A stretch of DNA of 64,000 bases. Source: Bacteroidaceae bacterium (GTDB taxonomy: Bacteria; Bacteroidota; Bacteroidia; Bacteroidales; Bacteroidaceae). Location: contig JAFTYP010000016.1 of the NCBI GenBank assembly GCA_017461345.1, forward strand, positions 1 through 64,000, read 5' to 3'. The translations under genes and the position numbers were made by a program. The notes under the pieces were generated by a model. It saw nothing but the letters and a program-made list of their open reading frames with translations, had not been told where the DNA came from and did no database searches. Shown here in pieces: positions 35,298 to 44,631 of this stretch (its first letter is position 1; each line of letters starts with the position of its first letter).

Positions 35298-35382
35298 AAG
35301 AAATAAAATTAAGGGTGAGTATTAAAAACATTCTACATAAATAACGAAACTTCTGCCACCATTATTATCCCCTTAACATTTT

Positions 35383-35431
35383 TAAAGAAAAAAAACGCCC
35401 ACCCTGCTATCTGAAAAAGAGCAGGATGGGG
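35383..35431 (-). terminator. Terminator of the fumarate reductase operon
   Basis: CCCACCCTGCT (35398-35408) pairs with AGCAGGATGGG (35420-35430) with one mismatch. On the minus strand it is followed by a T-rich run (35395-35384, TTTTTTTTCTTT). It lies about 90 bp beyond the frdB stop. The 90-bp stretch between is unremarkable. Confidence 0.75.
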
Positions 35432-35522
35432 TTTAATATACTACAAGCATTCAGTCTGCAAACTTGCCGGTGGCGAACATCTTCGCACAGGGCATTGTCA
35501 GGCAGACAAGGCTATGCTTTCG

Positions 35523-36281
35523 TTAGTCAGCAAGTTTTGCGCTGATGAACTCACGGTTCAGGCGGGCAATGTTGCTGATGGTCTCGCACTTGGGGCACAC
35601 GGCTTCGCAGGCACGGGTGTTGGTGCAGTTGCCGAAGCCCAGTTCGTCCATCTTGGCCACCATAGCCTTTGCACGTCGTGCAGCCTCTGCCTTGCCCTGG
35701 GGAAGCAGAGCAAGTTGGCTCACCTTGGAACTTACGAAGAGCATGGCAGAACCGTTCTTGCAGGCTGCAACGCAAGCACCGCAACCGATGCAGCTGGCGC
35801 AGTCCATAGCCTCGTCGGCATCATCCTTCGGGATGAGAATGGCATTGGCATCCTGAGCCTGGCCGGTGCGAACAGTCGTATAACCGCCTGCCTGCATAAT
35901 CTTATCGAAGGCATTGCGGTCCACCATGCAGTCCTTGATGACAGGGAAACCGGCAGAACGCCAGGGTTCTACGGTGATAGTCTCGCCGTCCTTGAACTTA
36001 CGCATGTACAACTGGCAGGTTGTGGCACCACGCTCCGTCTTGCCATGAGGCGTACCGTTGATGTAGAGCGAGCACATGCCGCAGATACCTTCGCGGCAAT
36101 CGTGGTCGAAGACGAAAGGCTCCTTGCCCTCGCTTATGAGTTCCTCGTTCATAATGTCGAGCGCCTCAAGGAAAGAGGTGTCGTCGGGAATGTTCTTCAA
36201 CTCGTGTGTGTCGAAGTGACCCTTTTCCTTAGGGCCGTTCTGCTTCCAGAACTTAATTGTAACAGATATATTCTTTGCCAT
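35523..36281 (-). CDS. frdB: Succinate dehydrogenase/fumarate reductase iron-sulfur subunit
   Basis: 252 residues. It carries electrons between the flavin subunit and the membrane quinone. Cysteine motifs: [15 protein letters not shown] with a later CQLYM for the [2Fe-2S] centre, [15 protein letters not shown] for [4Fe-4S], and [14 protein letters not shown] for the remaining cluster ligands. Length and motif order fit the three-cluster type B enzymes of Bacteroidetes. It lies 2 bp after frdA. In anaerobic Bacteroidales the complex mainly reduces fumarate in succinate production; the direction is inference. Confidence 0.94.
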   Translation of the reverse strand: MAKNISVTIKFWKQNGPKEKGHFDTHELKNIPDDTSFLEALDIMNEELISEGKEPFVFDHDCREGICGMCSLYINGTPHGKTERGATTCQLYMRKFKDGETITVEPWRSAGFPVIKDCMVDRNAFDKIMQAGGYTTVRTGQAQDANAILIPKDDADEAMDCASCIGCGACVAACKNGSAMLFVSSKVSQLALLPQGKAEAARRAKAMVAKMDELGFGNCTNTRACEAVCPKCETISNIARLNREFISAKLAD

Positions 36282-36283
36282 GA

Positions 36284-38266
36284 CTAATTCTTGTAATTAC
36301 GTGTCTGAACCTTGATTGCTTCATACTTGAGGGGTTCCTTTATGAGTTCGGGAGCCTTGTCGTCGCTGCCCTGATAATCCCAGCAGCCAACGTAGAAGAA
36401 GTTCTCGTCGTCGCGCTTTGCCTCGCCTTCCTCTGTCTGATGCTCCTCGCGGAAGTGGCCGCCGCAACTCTCCTCACGGTGCAAAGCATCGTAAGCCACA
36501 AGTTCGCCCATCAGGATGAAGTCGCGAAGGTGGATAGCCTTGTCGAGTTCAACATTGAGACCTTCCTTAGAACCGGGAATAAACAAGTTGGTGTCGAACT
36601 CCTTACGAAGTTCTTTCAGCAACTTCAGGCCTTCCTCCAAGCCTTCCTTCGTGCGGCCCATGCCGACATGCTCCCACATGATGTGGCCGAGTTCCTTGTG
36701 GATGGAGTCAACACTGCGCTTACCCTTGATGCTCATCAGGCGGTCAATCTCCTTCTCGACAGCCTTCTCTGCCTCGGCAAACTCAGGCATATCGGTGGAC
36801 AGACGCGGCCAGATGTTCTGGTCGGCAAGGTAGTTCTGTATGGTATAAGGCAGTACGAAGTAACCGTCGGCCAAGCCTTGCATGAGTGCAGAAGCACCAA
36901 GACGGTTGGCACCATGGTCGGAGAAGTTACACTCACCGATGGCGAAAAGACCGGGAATAGTAGTCTGAAGTTCGTAGTCAACCCAAACACCGCCCATGGT
37001 ATAGTGGATGGCGGGGAAGATCATCATCGGGTGGTAATAGTCAACACCATTCTTCGTGCAAGCCTTCTCGCCCGGATTGACGTCGGTAATCTCCTCATAC
37101 ATATCGAAGAGGTTGCCGTAGCGCTGAAGGATTTCGTCGATACCCAGACGCTGAATACTCTCGCTGAAGTCGAGGAACACGGCAAGACCGGTGTTGTTCA
37201 CACCAAAGCCCTTGTCGCAACGTTCCTTCGCTGCGCGAGATGCAACGTCACGGGGAACAAGGTTGCCGAAAGCAGGATAACGGCGCTCCAGGTAGTAGTC
37301 GCGGTCCTCTTCGGGAATCTCATAACCCTGCTTTGTGCCAGCCTGCAATGCCTTTGCGTCTTCCAACTTCTTCGGAACCCAGATACGGCCATCGTTACGC
37401 AACGATTCGGACATAAGAGTCAACTTAGACTGCTTGTCGCCATGAACAGGAATACAAGTGGGGTGAATCTGAACGTAAGAAGGATTAGCCATCATGGCAC
37501 CCTTGCGGAAGCACTGAATAGCAGCCGTGCAGTTACAACCCATAGCATTTGTAGAAAGGAAGTAAGCATTGCCATAGCCACCGGTTGCAATAACAACAGC
37601 ATTTGCGCTGAAGCGTTCCAACTTGCCGGTTACAAGATTCTTGGCAATGATACCACGGGCTCTGCCGTCAACAACAACGACGTCTTCCATCTCATAACGG
37701 GTAAAGAGTTTTACCTTGCCACGCTGAACTTCCTTGCTCAAAGAAGAGTAAGCACCGAGAAGCAACTGCTGGCCGGTCTGACCTTTAGCATAGAAGGTAC
37801 GGCTTACCTGTGCACCACCGAAAGAACGGTTTGCCAGCATGCCGCCATATTCGCGAGCAAAGGGAACGCCTTGTGCCACACATTGGTCGATGATGTCGTT
37901 GCTCACTTCTGCCAAACGATAGACGTTTGCTTCACGAGCACGGTAGTCACCGCCTTTCACAGTGTCGTAGAAGAGGCGATAAACGGAGTCGCCGTCGTTC
38001 TGATAGTTCTTTGCGGCATTGATACCACCCTGTGCTGCAATGGAGTGTGCACGGCGGGGGCTGTCCTGAATGCAGAAGTTATATACGTTGAAGCCCATTT
38101 CGGCAAGCGAAGCGGCTGCACTGGCACCTGCCAGACCGGTGCCGACAACGATGACGTCGAGTTTAAGTTTGTTCTTGGGGTTCACCAGGCGTTGGTGTGC
38201 CTTGTAGTTGGACCATTTCTCTGCTATTGGTCCTTCGGGGATTTTGGAATCTATTGTCTTTGCCAT
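36284..38266 (-). CDS. frdA: Succinate dehydrogenase/fumarate reductase flavoprotein subunit
   Basis: 660 residues. The Rossmann motif is [20 protein letters not shown] (about 38-57). The covalent FAD histidine lies in [23 protein letters not shown]- and dicarboxylate-binding motifs are [71 protein letters not shown] and [17 protein letters not shown]. The protein is long (660) as in the type B enzymes. It lies 44 bp after frdC and 2 bp before frdB. Confidence 0.95.
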   Translation of the reverse strand: MAKTIDSKIPEGPIAEKWSNYKAHQRLVNPKNKLKLDVIVVGTGLAGASAAASLAEMGFNVYNFCIQDSPRRAHSIAAQGGINAAKNYQNDGDSVYRLFYDTVKGGDYRAREANVYRLAEVSNDIIDQCVAQGVPFAREYGGMLANRSFGGAQVSRTFYAKGQTGQQLLLGAYSSLSKEVQRGKVKLFTRYEMEDVVVVDGRARGIIAKNLVTGKLERFSANAVVIATGGYGNAYFLSTNAMGCNCTAAIQCFRKGAMMANPSYVQIHPTCIPVHGDKQSKLTLMSESLRNDGRIWVPKKLEDAKALQAGTKQGYEIPEEDRDYYLERRYPAFGNLVPRDVASRAAKERCDKGFGVNNTGLAVFLDFSESIQRLGIDEILQRYGNLFDMYEEITDVNPGEKACTKNGVDYYHPMMIFPAIHYTMGGVWVDYELQTTIPGLFAIGECNFSDHGANRLGASALMQGLADGYFVLPYTIQNYLADQNIWPRLSTDMPEFAEAEKAVEKEIDRLMSIKGKRSVDSIHKELGHIMWEHVGMGRTKEGLEEGLKLLKELRKEFDTNLFIPGSKEGLNVELDKAIHLRDFILMGELVAYDALHREESCGGHFREEHQTEEGEAKRDDENFFYVGCWDYQGSDDKAPELIKEPLKYEAIKVQTRNYKN

Positions 38267-38310
38267 GATTTTGGTAGATTATAGATTAATGGATTAGTTT
38301 AGTTATATAA

Positions 38311-39039
38311 TTAGCAAAGGCCACCTGCATGGCAAGCGTTGGCAACATTGACAACATCGTTGAAGTCGCAGGGACGATAGCCGAAGCAGTATGCAACGGC
38401 AACGGCGGCGAACATCAGGATAATGATGGTGGATACGATGCAACTGATGGCACGCCAGCGGTTGAACCATACTTTGCCACTCCAGCCGAGGGTTTGCATT
38501 GAACTCCACAAACCGTGGTTGAGGTGCATCCAAAGGGCAGCAAGCCAAACGAGATAGATGACGGTGTAGCATGGGCAGGAGAAGGTTTCTGCTATCCAGT
38601 ACACGCCGTTTGTTGCGAGTTCGTGGTTGCCTGTGCATGGCACGAGTTCAACGAGCATCATCTTTGCCCAGAAGTTGTAGAGGTGAAGTCCCATGCCAAG
38701 GATGACGATGATGCCGAGGACAAGCATGTTTTGGCTGGCCCATTCTACTTTCTTGGGCTTGCTGGTCACTGCGTAGCGGTCTGTGCCGCGTGCTTTCCAG
38801 TTCTGGAATGTCAGCCAGAAGGCGAAGATGAAGTGCAGAACCACAAGACCTGCCAGGCCGACTGTTGCTGCCACGGCATACCAGTTGGCACCCAAGAAGC
38901 CACAAATCATGTTGTAGCCTTCGGCACTGATAAGAGCCACTACGTTCATTGACGCGTGGAACAGCAGGAAGAGAATCAGGGCGATGCCGGTTAAGGACAT
39001 CACAACTTTCCTGCCGATTGATGAATTAATTAACCACAT
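38311..39039 (-). CDS. frdC: Succinate dehydrogenase/fumarate reductase cytochrome b subunit
   Basis: 242 residues with about five hydrophobic segments, the membrane anchor of the three-subunit complex. It binds haem b and reacts with menaquinone. Histidine candidates for haem are in FHASMNVVAL, VLHFIFAFWL, HLYNFWAKM and MHLNHGLWS, consistent with a type B diheme cytochrome. It is the first gene of frdCAB and has a clear promoter 75-105 bp upstream. It diverges from mnmG. Confidence 0.92.
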   Translation of the reverse strand: MWLINSSIGRKVVMSLTGIALILFLLFHASMNVVALISAEGYNMICGFLGANWYAVAATVGLAGLVVLHFIFAFWLTFQNWKARGTDRYAVTSKPKKVEWASQNMLVLGIIVILGMGLHLYNFWAKMMLVELVPCTGNHELATNGVYWIAETFSCPCYTVIYLVWLAALWMHLNHGLWSSMQTLGWSGKVWFNRWRAISCIVSTIIILMFAAVAVAYCFGYRPCDFNDVVNVANACHAGGLC

Positions 39040-39114
39040 AGAAAAATTGAATTAAGTTATATTTAGTGTTACTTTTCTTCGCGTACGTACCTATTTTAGG
39101 GTATATGTCGAAGG

Positions 39115-39145
39115 CAAAAGTACACAAAAAAGGTTAAATGAGCAA
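39115..39145 (-). promoter_or_regulatory. frdCAB promoter
   Basis: On the minus strand TTG (39145-39143) and TACTTTTG (39122-39115) are 23 bp apart start to start. Transcription near 39108 gives a leader of about 70 nt. Confidence 0.65.
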
Positions 39146-39175
39146 CTTTTTTAAGGAAATGTTGGCAGAAATGCC

Positions 39176-39183
39176 TACTTTTG
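39176..39183 (+). promoter_or_regulatory. mnmG promoter -7 box
   Basis: TACTTTTG, 28 bp before the ATG at 39212. No clear -33 motif was seen. It is back to back with the frdC promoter. Confidence 0.5.
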
Positions 39184-39211
39184 TACGTTATTTTGATGAG
39201 CCTAAGAACGA

Positions 39212-41134
39212 ATGGAATACAAATACGACGTAATTGTTGTTGGTGCCGGCCATGCCGGATGTGAGGCTGCTGCGGCTGCTGCGAGGTTGGGTGCGAGGAC
39301 GTGTCTCATTACGATGGACATGAACAAGATTGCCCAAATGAGTTGTAATCCTGCCATTGGTGGCATTGCCAAAGGGCAGATTGTTCGCGAGATTGATGCT
39401 TTGGGCGGCCACACAGGTGAGGTGACGGATGCCACAGCCATACAGTTCCGTATGTTGAACCGTTCGAAGGGGCCTGCCATGTGGAGTCCCAGGGCGCAGT
39501 GCGACAGGGCAAAATTCATTTGGGCCTGGCGTGAAATCCTCGAGAATACGGAGAATCTCTCTATCTGGCAAGACCAGGTTGTGGAACTGCTCACGGAGGA
39601 AACGAAAACTTCACTGCAGAAGTTGCCGAACTTCACTGCAGAAGTTGCCAAACTTCACGTGTGTGGTTTGCGAACCATACAGGGGGTTGTTTTCAAGGCA
39701 CCTTGTGTGGTGATTACTGCCGGCACGTTTCTCAACGGTCTGATGCACATCGGTCGCACCAGGATTCCCGGTGGCCGTTGTGCCGAACTGCCGAGTCTGT
39801 ATCTCTCGGAGAGCATTGCTGCCTGTGGTATTACCGTGGACAGAATGAAGACGGGCACGCCTGTCCGTATCGATGGCCGTTCGGTGGACTTTTCTCTCAT
39901 GCAGCGTCAGGATGGAGAACAAGACTTCCATAAGTTCTCCTACATGGGCGAGCCGCGTATGTTGCCGCAGTTGCCGTGTTGGATTACCTATACAAACGAG
40001 CAGGTGCACGACAGGCTTCGGGCTGCCCTACCCGACTCTCCGCTCTACAATGGGCAGATTCAGAGCATCGGTCCACGCTACTGTCCGAGCATCGAAACGA
40101 AACTTGTCACTTTTGCCGAACGCACTGAACATCAGTTGTTTCTGGAGCCGGAAGGCGGTTCTACACAGGAGTTTTACCTGAATGGCTTTTCGAGTTCGCT
40201 CCCCATCGATGCGCAGATTGAGGCTTTGAAGTTGATTCCGGCTTTCCGCAACCTGCAGATATATCGTCCGGGCTATGCCATAGAATACGATTTCTTCGAC
40301 CCCACTCAACTTCGCCACTCGCTGGAGTCGAAAGTTGTGGATGGCCTTTTCATGGCCGGCCAGGTGAATGGCACCACGGGCTACGAGGAGGCTGCGGGAC
40401 AAGGCTTGGTGGCGGGTGTCAATGCGGCACGCAAAGTCGGCGGACAGGAGCCTTTTGTGATGCGCAGAGACGAGTCGTATATCGGGGTCTTGATAGACGA
40501 CCTTGTGACGAAGGGCGTGGACGAGCCGTACCGTATGTTCACCTCTCGTGCCGAATATCGCATCCTTTTGCGTCAGGACGATGCCGATGCTCGCCTCACG
40601 CAGCGCAGTTACGAAATGGGTTTGGCTACGCGAGAGCGTCTCGACCACTGGCTGACGAAGAAGCAGGCCATCGAGGAACTCGAGTCTTTCTGCGCCCAAT
40701 ACAGCGTGAAGGCTGCTTATGTCAACGACGGACTGCAGGCTCTGGGCAGCGAACCCTTGCAGCGTGGCTGCAAACTCATCGACCTGGTGATGCGTCCGCA
40801 ACTGACGCTTTCCAATCTCGCTCCGCTCATTCCGGCTTTGGCTGCCAAGATGAACAGCATTGCAGACCGTCGCGAGGAAATCGTGGAGGCCGCAGAAGTG
40901 CGCATGAAATACAGCGGATACATACGCCGCGAAAAGGAGATTGCCGACAAAATCCAGCGTCTGGAGAACATACGCATCAGGGGGCGTTTCAACTACAACG
41001 ACATACAGTCGCTCAGCACAGAAGCCCGTCAGAAACTGACTCGCATTGATCCCGAGACAATGGCACAGGCCAGCCGAATTCCAGGCGTAAGCCCCAGCGA
41101 CATCAATGTGCTGCTGGTGATGATGAACCGTTAA
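39212..41134 (+). CDS. mnmG: tRNA uridine-34 carboxymethylaminomethyl modification enzyme MnmG, with a repeat-derived insertion
   Basis: 640 residues. With MnmE it modifies the wobble uridine of several tRNAs using FAD and methylene-THF. The N-terminal FAD motif is VIVVGAGHAGCEAAAAAARL, followed by KIAQMSCNPAIGGIAKGQIV and RSKGPAMWSPRAQCDR. Later come NGLMHIGRTRIPGGR, GTPVRIDGRS, FMAGQVNGTTGYEEAAGQGL, FTSRAEYRILLRQDDAD and the C-terminal IPGVSPSDINVLLV. Residues about 131-149 (KTSLQKLPNFTAEVAKLH) are encoded by CTGCAG-type 22-bp units and sit between LLTEE and CGLRT, where the family normally has only a few residues. The frame is intact and the conserved motifs are kept, so the gene is probably functional. 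apt follows after 46 bp. Confidence 0.94.
   Translation: MEYKYDVIVVGAGHAGCEAAAAAARLGARTCLITMDMNKIAQMSCNPAIGGIAKGQIVREIDALGGHTGEVTDATAIQFRMLNRSKGPAMWSPRAQCDRAKFIWAWREILENTENLSIWQDQVVELLTEETKTSLQKLPNFTAEVAKLHVCGLRTIQGVVFKAPCVVITAGTFLNGLMHIGRTRIPGGRCAELPSLYLSESIAACGITVDRMKTGTPVRIDGRSVDFSLMQRQDGEQDFHKFSYMGEPRMLPQLPCWITYTNEQVHDRLRAALPDSPLYNGQIQSIGPRYCPSIETKLVTFAERTEHQLFLEPEGGSTQEFYLNGFSSSLPIDAQIEALKLIPAFRNLQIYRPGYAIEYDFFDPTQLRHSLESKVVDGLFMAGQVNGTTGYEEAAGQGLVAGVNAARKVGGQEPFVMRRDESYIGVLIDDLVTKGVDEPYRMFTSRAEYRILLRQDDADARLTQRSYEMGLATRERLDHWLTKKQAIEELESFCAQYSVKAAYVNDGLQALGSEPLQRGCKLIDLVMRPQLTLSNLAPLIPALAAKMNSIADRREEIVEAAEVRMKYSGYIRREKEIADKIQRLENIRIRGRFNYNDIQSLSTEARQKLTRIDPETMAQASRIPGVSPSDINVLLVMMNR
39605..39658 (+). 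repeat. 22-bp CTGCAG array inside mnmG
   Basis: AACTTCACTGCAGAAGTTGC repeats at 39607 and 39629 (22 bp apart), with a third start AACTTCAC at 39651. The unit matches the fourth unit of the array at 13368-13451 (AAGTTCACTGCAGAAG). Confidence 0.9.
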
Positions 41135-41180
41135 GTTTCACGTGAAACAATCTTACAACATATAGCATAAAACACTGAAC

Positions 41181-41711
41181 ATGAGCAAGGAACTGCTACT
41201 GAAAAATCTTCGCAACGTACCGGACTTTCCCGTGCCCGGCATACAGTTCAAGGACGTAAGCACGCTGTATAAAGACGCCGAATGTATGAGGGTGATGGTC
41301 GACGAACTGTACGAACTCTACAAGGACAAAGGCATCACCAAGGTCGTAGGCATAGAGAGTCGTGGCTTCGTCGTAGGCGCTGCGCTTGCAGTCAGGCTGG
41401 GTGCCGGCTTCGTCATGTGTCGCAAACCCGGAAAACTGCCAGCCGAGACGCGGCAGGAAAGCTACATGAAAGAGTACGGCAAGGACACCATTGAGATTCA
41501 CACCGACGCCATCAACGAGTCGGATGTAGTGCTCCTCCACGACGACCTCCTTGCCACAGGCGGCAGCATGAAGGCGGCCTATAACCTCGTTAAGCAGTTC
41601 TGTCCCAAGAATATATACGTCAACTTCATCATCGAACTGACCATCGAAGGCCTGAATGGCAGGGCAGTTTTCGACAAGGACACAGAGGTGACGGCACTCC
41701 TGACAATCTGA
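41181..41711 (+). CDS. apt: Adenine phosphoribosyltransferase
   Basis: 176 residues. It salvages adenine to AMP using PRPP. The family start VPDFPVPGIQFKDVSTL, the catalytic region GIESRGFVVGAALAVRLGAG, the loop RKPGKLPAETRQESYMKEYG and the PRPP motif VVLLHDDLLATGGSMKAA are all present. The length is typical. It follows mnmG by 46 bp on the same strand and ends in a TTAACC array. Confidence 0.94.
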   Translation: MSKELLLKNLRNVPDFPVPGIQFKDVSTLYKDAECMRVMVDELYELYKDKGITKVVGIESRGFVVGAALAVRLGAGFVMCRKPGKLPAETRQESYMKEYGKDTIEIHTDAINESDVVLLHDDLLATGGSMKAAYNLVKQFCPKNIYVNFIIELTIEGLNGRAVFDKDTEVTALLTI

Positions 41712-41741
41712 GTCGAAACACACCCGCAGCCTGTCTCTCGG

Positions 41742-41822
41742 AAAAGGTTAACCATTATTGGCAAAACCCTTAACCATTCCGGGCGAAAAGGTTAACCATT
41801 CTGGCCAAAAACCTTAACCTAT
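41742..41822. repeat. 22-bp tandem array, TTAACC core, between apt and uvrC
   Basis: Four units: GGTTAACC 41746, CCTTAACC 41768, GGTTAACC 41790, CCTTAACC 41812, 22 bp apart. Spacers include TTGGCAAAA, CCGGGCGAAAA and CTGGCCAAAAA. It lies between tandem genes. Confidence 0.9.
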
Positions 41823-41914
41823 TTCAGAGCCGCCCCGAAAGGTGTATCTGAAAATTGCATAACCATTTGGCAATCAAACAAAACCAAACGGAAAAACACG
41901 ACAATATAAACACA

Positions 41915-43753
41915 ATGGAAAAGACCGGGAAGGATGAACTTCGTGCCTACCTGATGGGCATTGTCAGCAATCTGCCCGACTGTCCGGGCTGCTACCAGTA
42001 TCTCGACGAGACTGGCACCATCATCTATGTCGGCAAGGCAAAGAACCTGAAACGCCGTGTCTATTCCTATTTTTCCAAAGAACACAACAGCCGAAAGACT
42101 GCTATTCTCGTCTCTAAGATACACGATATCAAGTATATAGTAGTCAAGACAGAAGAGGACGCTCTGCTGCTCGAAAACAACCTCATCAAGCAGTGGTCGC
42201 CCCGATATAACATACTTCTCAAGGACGGAAAGACTTACCCGAGCATCGTCGTCACCAACGAATACCTGCCACGCATCTTTCAAACTCGCAAAATCATCAA
42301 AGGCTTCGGCACATACTTCGGCCCCTATAGTCACATCCCAACCATGCATATGTTGCTGGAACTCATAGGGAAACTCTATCCGCTCCGCCGCTGTCGCGAG
42401 TCGATAACAGCAGACTCCATTGCAGCCGGCAAGCACAAAGAGTGCCTCGAATACCATATAAAAAACTGCAAAGCACCATGTGTTCTCCGACAAAGTCGCG
42501 ACGAATACATGGAATACATTGCAGAAGCAAAAGAAATACTCAAGGGCAATACGGCAGGCATAGAACGCCAAATGCTGCAGAAAATGCAAGAGTGTGCGGC
42601 AAAAATGCAGTACGAGGAAGCCGAAACCATCAAGCAGAAATACCTCCTCCTCGAGAATTATCGCAGCCGAAGCGAGGTCGTTTCCAACACACTCCACAAC
42701 ATAGACGTCTTCAACATCGAGAATAACGAGAAGGTAGCCTACATCAATTACCTCCACGTCACAAACGGCTGCATCACACAAGCCTTTACCTTCGAATACG
42801 CAAAGCGTATGGAAGAGACCGACGAGGAACTCCTTGCTGCAGGAATTGTAGAGATGCGACAACGCTATAGCAGTGAAAGTAAGGAAGTTATAGTGCCGTT
42901 CCCCGTGAAACATTTAGGCGACAATTTGCTCGTTACCGTGCCTCAAAAAGGCGACAAGAAGAAACTTCTGGAACTCTCCAAACTGAATGTCCTTCAATAT
43001 AAAAAGGATCGTCTCACACAAAGCGACAAACTGAATCCCGAGCAAAAACAGGTGCGTCTCATGAAAGAACTGCAGTCTGCGCTCGGACTCCCTACCCTAC
43101 CCTTGCGAATTGAATGTTTCGACAACTCCAACATCAGTGGCACGGATGCCGTTGCGGGCTGTGTTGTTTTCCAAAAATGTAAGCCCAGCAAACAGGATTA
43201 CCGCAAATATAACATAAAAACCGTACAGGGTCCGGACGATTATGCCAGCATGCAGGAAGTCGTTAGGCGCAGATATACCCGTATGATAGAAGAGCAAACG
43301 CCTCTGCCCGACTTGATAATTACCGATGGCGGACGTGGACAAATGGAGGTTGTGCGTGCCGTTGTCGAAGACGAACTGCACCTTTCCATACCGATTGCCG
43401 GTCTTGCAAAGGACGGAAAGCACCGCACAAACGAACTTCTCTACGGCTTTCCGCCACAAGTTATAGGGCTAAAACTCAATTCGCCACTCTTCAATCTCCT
43501 CGCACAGATACAGAACGAAGTCCATCGTTACGCTATAACTTTCCATCGCGACAAACGAAGTAAACGACAAGTGGCAAGCATTCTCGACGAAATACCAGGC
43601 ATCGGACCCAAAACAAAACAACTCCTGTTGCGCAAATGGCACAGCGTAAAGCGTATCGCCGAAGCCGACGAGACAGAACTTGCTGCTGTAGTTGGTCCGG
43701 CAAAGGCAAAGAATTTGAAACAAATGCTTGCACAAAACACCGAAAAATCGTAG
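41915..43753 (+). CDS. uvrC: Excinuclease ABC subunit C
   Basis: 612 residues from ATG 41915 (MEKTGKDELRAYL); a start at 41855 (TTG) would add 20 residues lacking family likeness. It makes both incisions in nucleotide excision repair. The GIY-YIG nuclease is LPDCPGCYQYLDETGTIIYV and GKAKNLKRRV (about 22-52). The UvrB-binding UVR motif is near 205-235 (MQYEEAETIKQKYLLLENY). The RNase H-like second nuclease has ECFDNSNISGTDAVAG and IITDGGRGQME, and the C-terminal helix-hairpin-helix is LDEIPGIGPKTKQLLL. The length fits the family. Confidence 0.95.
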   Translation: MEKTGKDELRAYLMGIVSNLPDCPGCYQYLDETGTIIYVGKAKNLKRRVYSYFSKEHNSRKTAILVSKIHDIKYIVVKTEEDALLLENNLIKQWSPRYNILLKDGKTYPSIVVTNEYLPRIFQTRKIIKGFGTYFGPYSHIPTMHMLLELIGKLYPLRRCRESITADSIAAGKHKECLEYHIKNCKAPCVLRQSRDEYMEYIAEAKEILKGNTAGIERQMLQKMQECAAKMQYEEAETIKQKYLLLENYRSRSEVVSNTLHNIDVFNIENNEKVAYINYLHVTNGCITQAFTFEYAKRMEETDEELLAAGIVEMRQRYSSESKEVIVPFPVKHLGDNLLVTVPQKGDKKKLLELSKLNVLQYKKDRLTQSDKLNPEQKQVRLMKELQSALGLPTLPLRIECFDNSNISGTDAVAGCVVFQKCKPSKQDYRKYNIKTVQGPDDYASMQEVVRRRYTRMIEEQTPLPDLIITDGGRGQMEVVRAVVEDELHLSIPIAGLAKDGKHRTNELLYGFPPQVIGLKLNSPLFNLLAQIQNEVHRYAITFHRDKRSKRQVASILDEIPGIGPKTKQLLLRKWHSVKRIAEADETELAAVVGPAKAKNLKQMLAQNTEKS

Positions 43754-43758
43754 ATTTG
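43728..43758 (+). promoter_or_regulatory. Promoter for the dtd-mazG-deoC unit, overlapping the uvrC stop
   Basis: TTG at 43728-43730 and TAGATTTG at 43751-43758, 23 bp apart. The TAG of the -7 box is the uvrC stop codon. Start of transcription near 43765. Confidence 0.55.
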
Positions 43759-43813
43759 CATATAATATAATGTGATAGAGTAGGGGATAACCCTCGCCGA
43801 TAAAAGAAAAAAG

Positions 43814-44266
43814 ATGAGAACAGTCATACAACGTGTACAGCGAGCCGACGTGAAAGTCAACGGGTCTGTCGTTTCAAACATTGAGCATGGTTTCCTGATT
43901 CTGCTTGGTGTAGAGGCAACGGATACAGAGGAAGATGTTCAATGGCTGTGCCGAAAGGTGCTGGGTCTGCGTGTTTTCGACGACGAAAATGGTGTCATGA
44001 ACCGCAATATCCTTGACGTCGGCGGCAATATCATCGTTGTCAGTCAGTTCACACTCTATGCCAGTTACAAGAAAGGGAACCGCCCCAGTTGGCTCCGAGC
44101 AGCAGGTCATGACCACGCAGTGCCAATGTATGAGCGGTTTATGGAAGTCCTCGGCGAAGGACTTGGCAGGCCGGTTGGCACGGGAGTGTTCGGTGCGGAC
44201 ATGAAAATCGAACTCGTGAACGACGGCCCAGTAACAATATGTATGGACACGAAGAACAAGGAATGA
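43814..44266 (+). CDS. dtd: D-aminoacyl-tRNA deacylase
   Basis: 150 residues. It hydrolyses D-aminoacyl-tRNAs. The start MRTVIQRVQRADVKVNG, the active-site motif VVSQFTLYASYKKGNRPSW and the C-terminal VNDGPVTICMDT (GP motif) identify the family. The length is typical. It lies 60 bp after uvrC and 40 bp before the MazG-like gene. Confidence 0.94.
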   Translation: MRTVIQRVQRADVKVNGSVVSNIEHGFLILLGVEATDTEEDVQWLCRKVLGLRVFDDENGVMNRNILDVGGNIIVVSQFTLYASYKKGNRPSWLRAAGHDHAVPMYERFMEVLGEGLGRPVGTGVFGADMKIELVNDGPVTICMDTKNKE

Positions 44267-44306
44267 TGTGTTTTCCTGTAGATATTCACCCAAAAGCCTT
44301 GAAGAA

Positions 44307-44630
44307 ATGACTTTGAACGAAGCACAGAAACGAGTAGATCAGTGGATAAAAACCTATGGTGTCCGCTATTTTAATGAGATGACGAACATGGCCATTTTGA
44401 CCGAAGAGGTAGGGGAGTTGGCCAGAATTATGGCACGAAAGTATGGCGAACAGTCGTTCAAGGAGGGCGAAAACCAGGACCCTGCCGAGGAGATGGCCGA
44501 TGTTCTTTGGGTGCTTATCTGCTTGGCAAACCAGACAGGGGTGAACCTGACGGACGCTCTTAAACGTAGTTTCGAGAAGAAAACACAGCGTGACAACACA
44601 AGACACAAGAATAACATTAAACTGAAATAA
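44307..44630 (+). CDS. MazG-like nucleotide pyrophosphohydrolase
   Basis: 107 residues from ATG 44307 (MTLNEAQKRVDQWIK); an ATG at 44268 would add 13 residues and cannot be excluded. The all-alpha NTP pyrophosphatase pattern is visible: TEEVGELARIMARKYGEQ followed by DPAEEMADVLWVLICLANQ, the E-x-x-E and E-x-x-D metal-binding pair. A single domain of this size is usual for house-cleaning dNTP pyrophosphatases. deoC begins one base after its stop, so they share a transcript in nucleotide metabolism. Confidence 0.85.
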   Translation: MTLNEAQKRVDQWIKTYGVRYFNEMTNMAILTEEVGELARIMARKYGEQSFKEGENQDPAEEMADVLWVLICLANQTGVNLTDALKRSFEKKTQRDNTRHKNNIKLK

Positions 44631-44631
44631 G

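Noticed and set aside
36440..38284. 614-codon frame opposite frdA
   Set aside because: Mirror of a strongly biased frdA gene; no recognisable domain.
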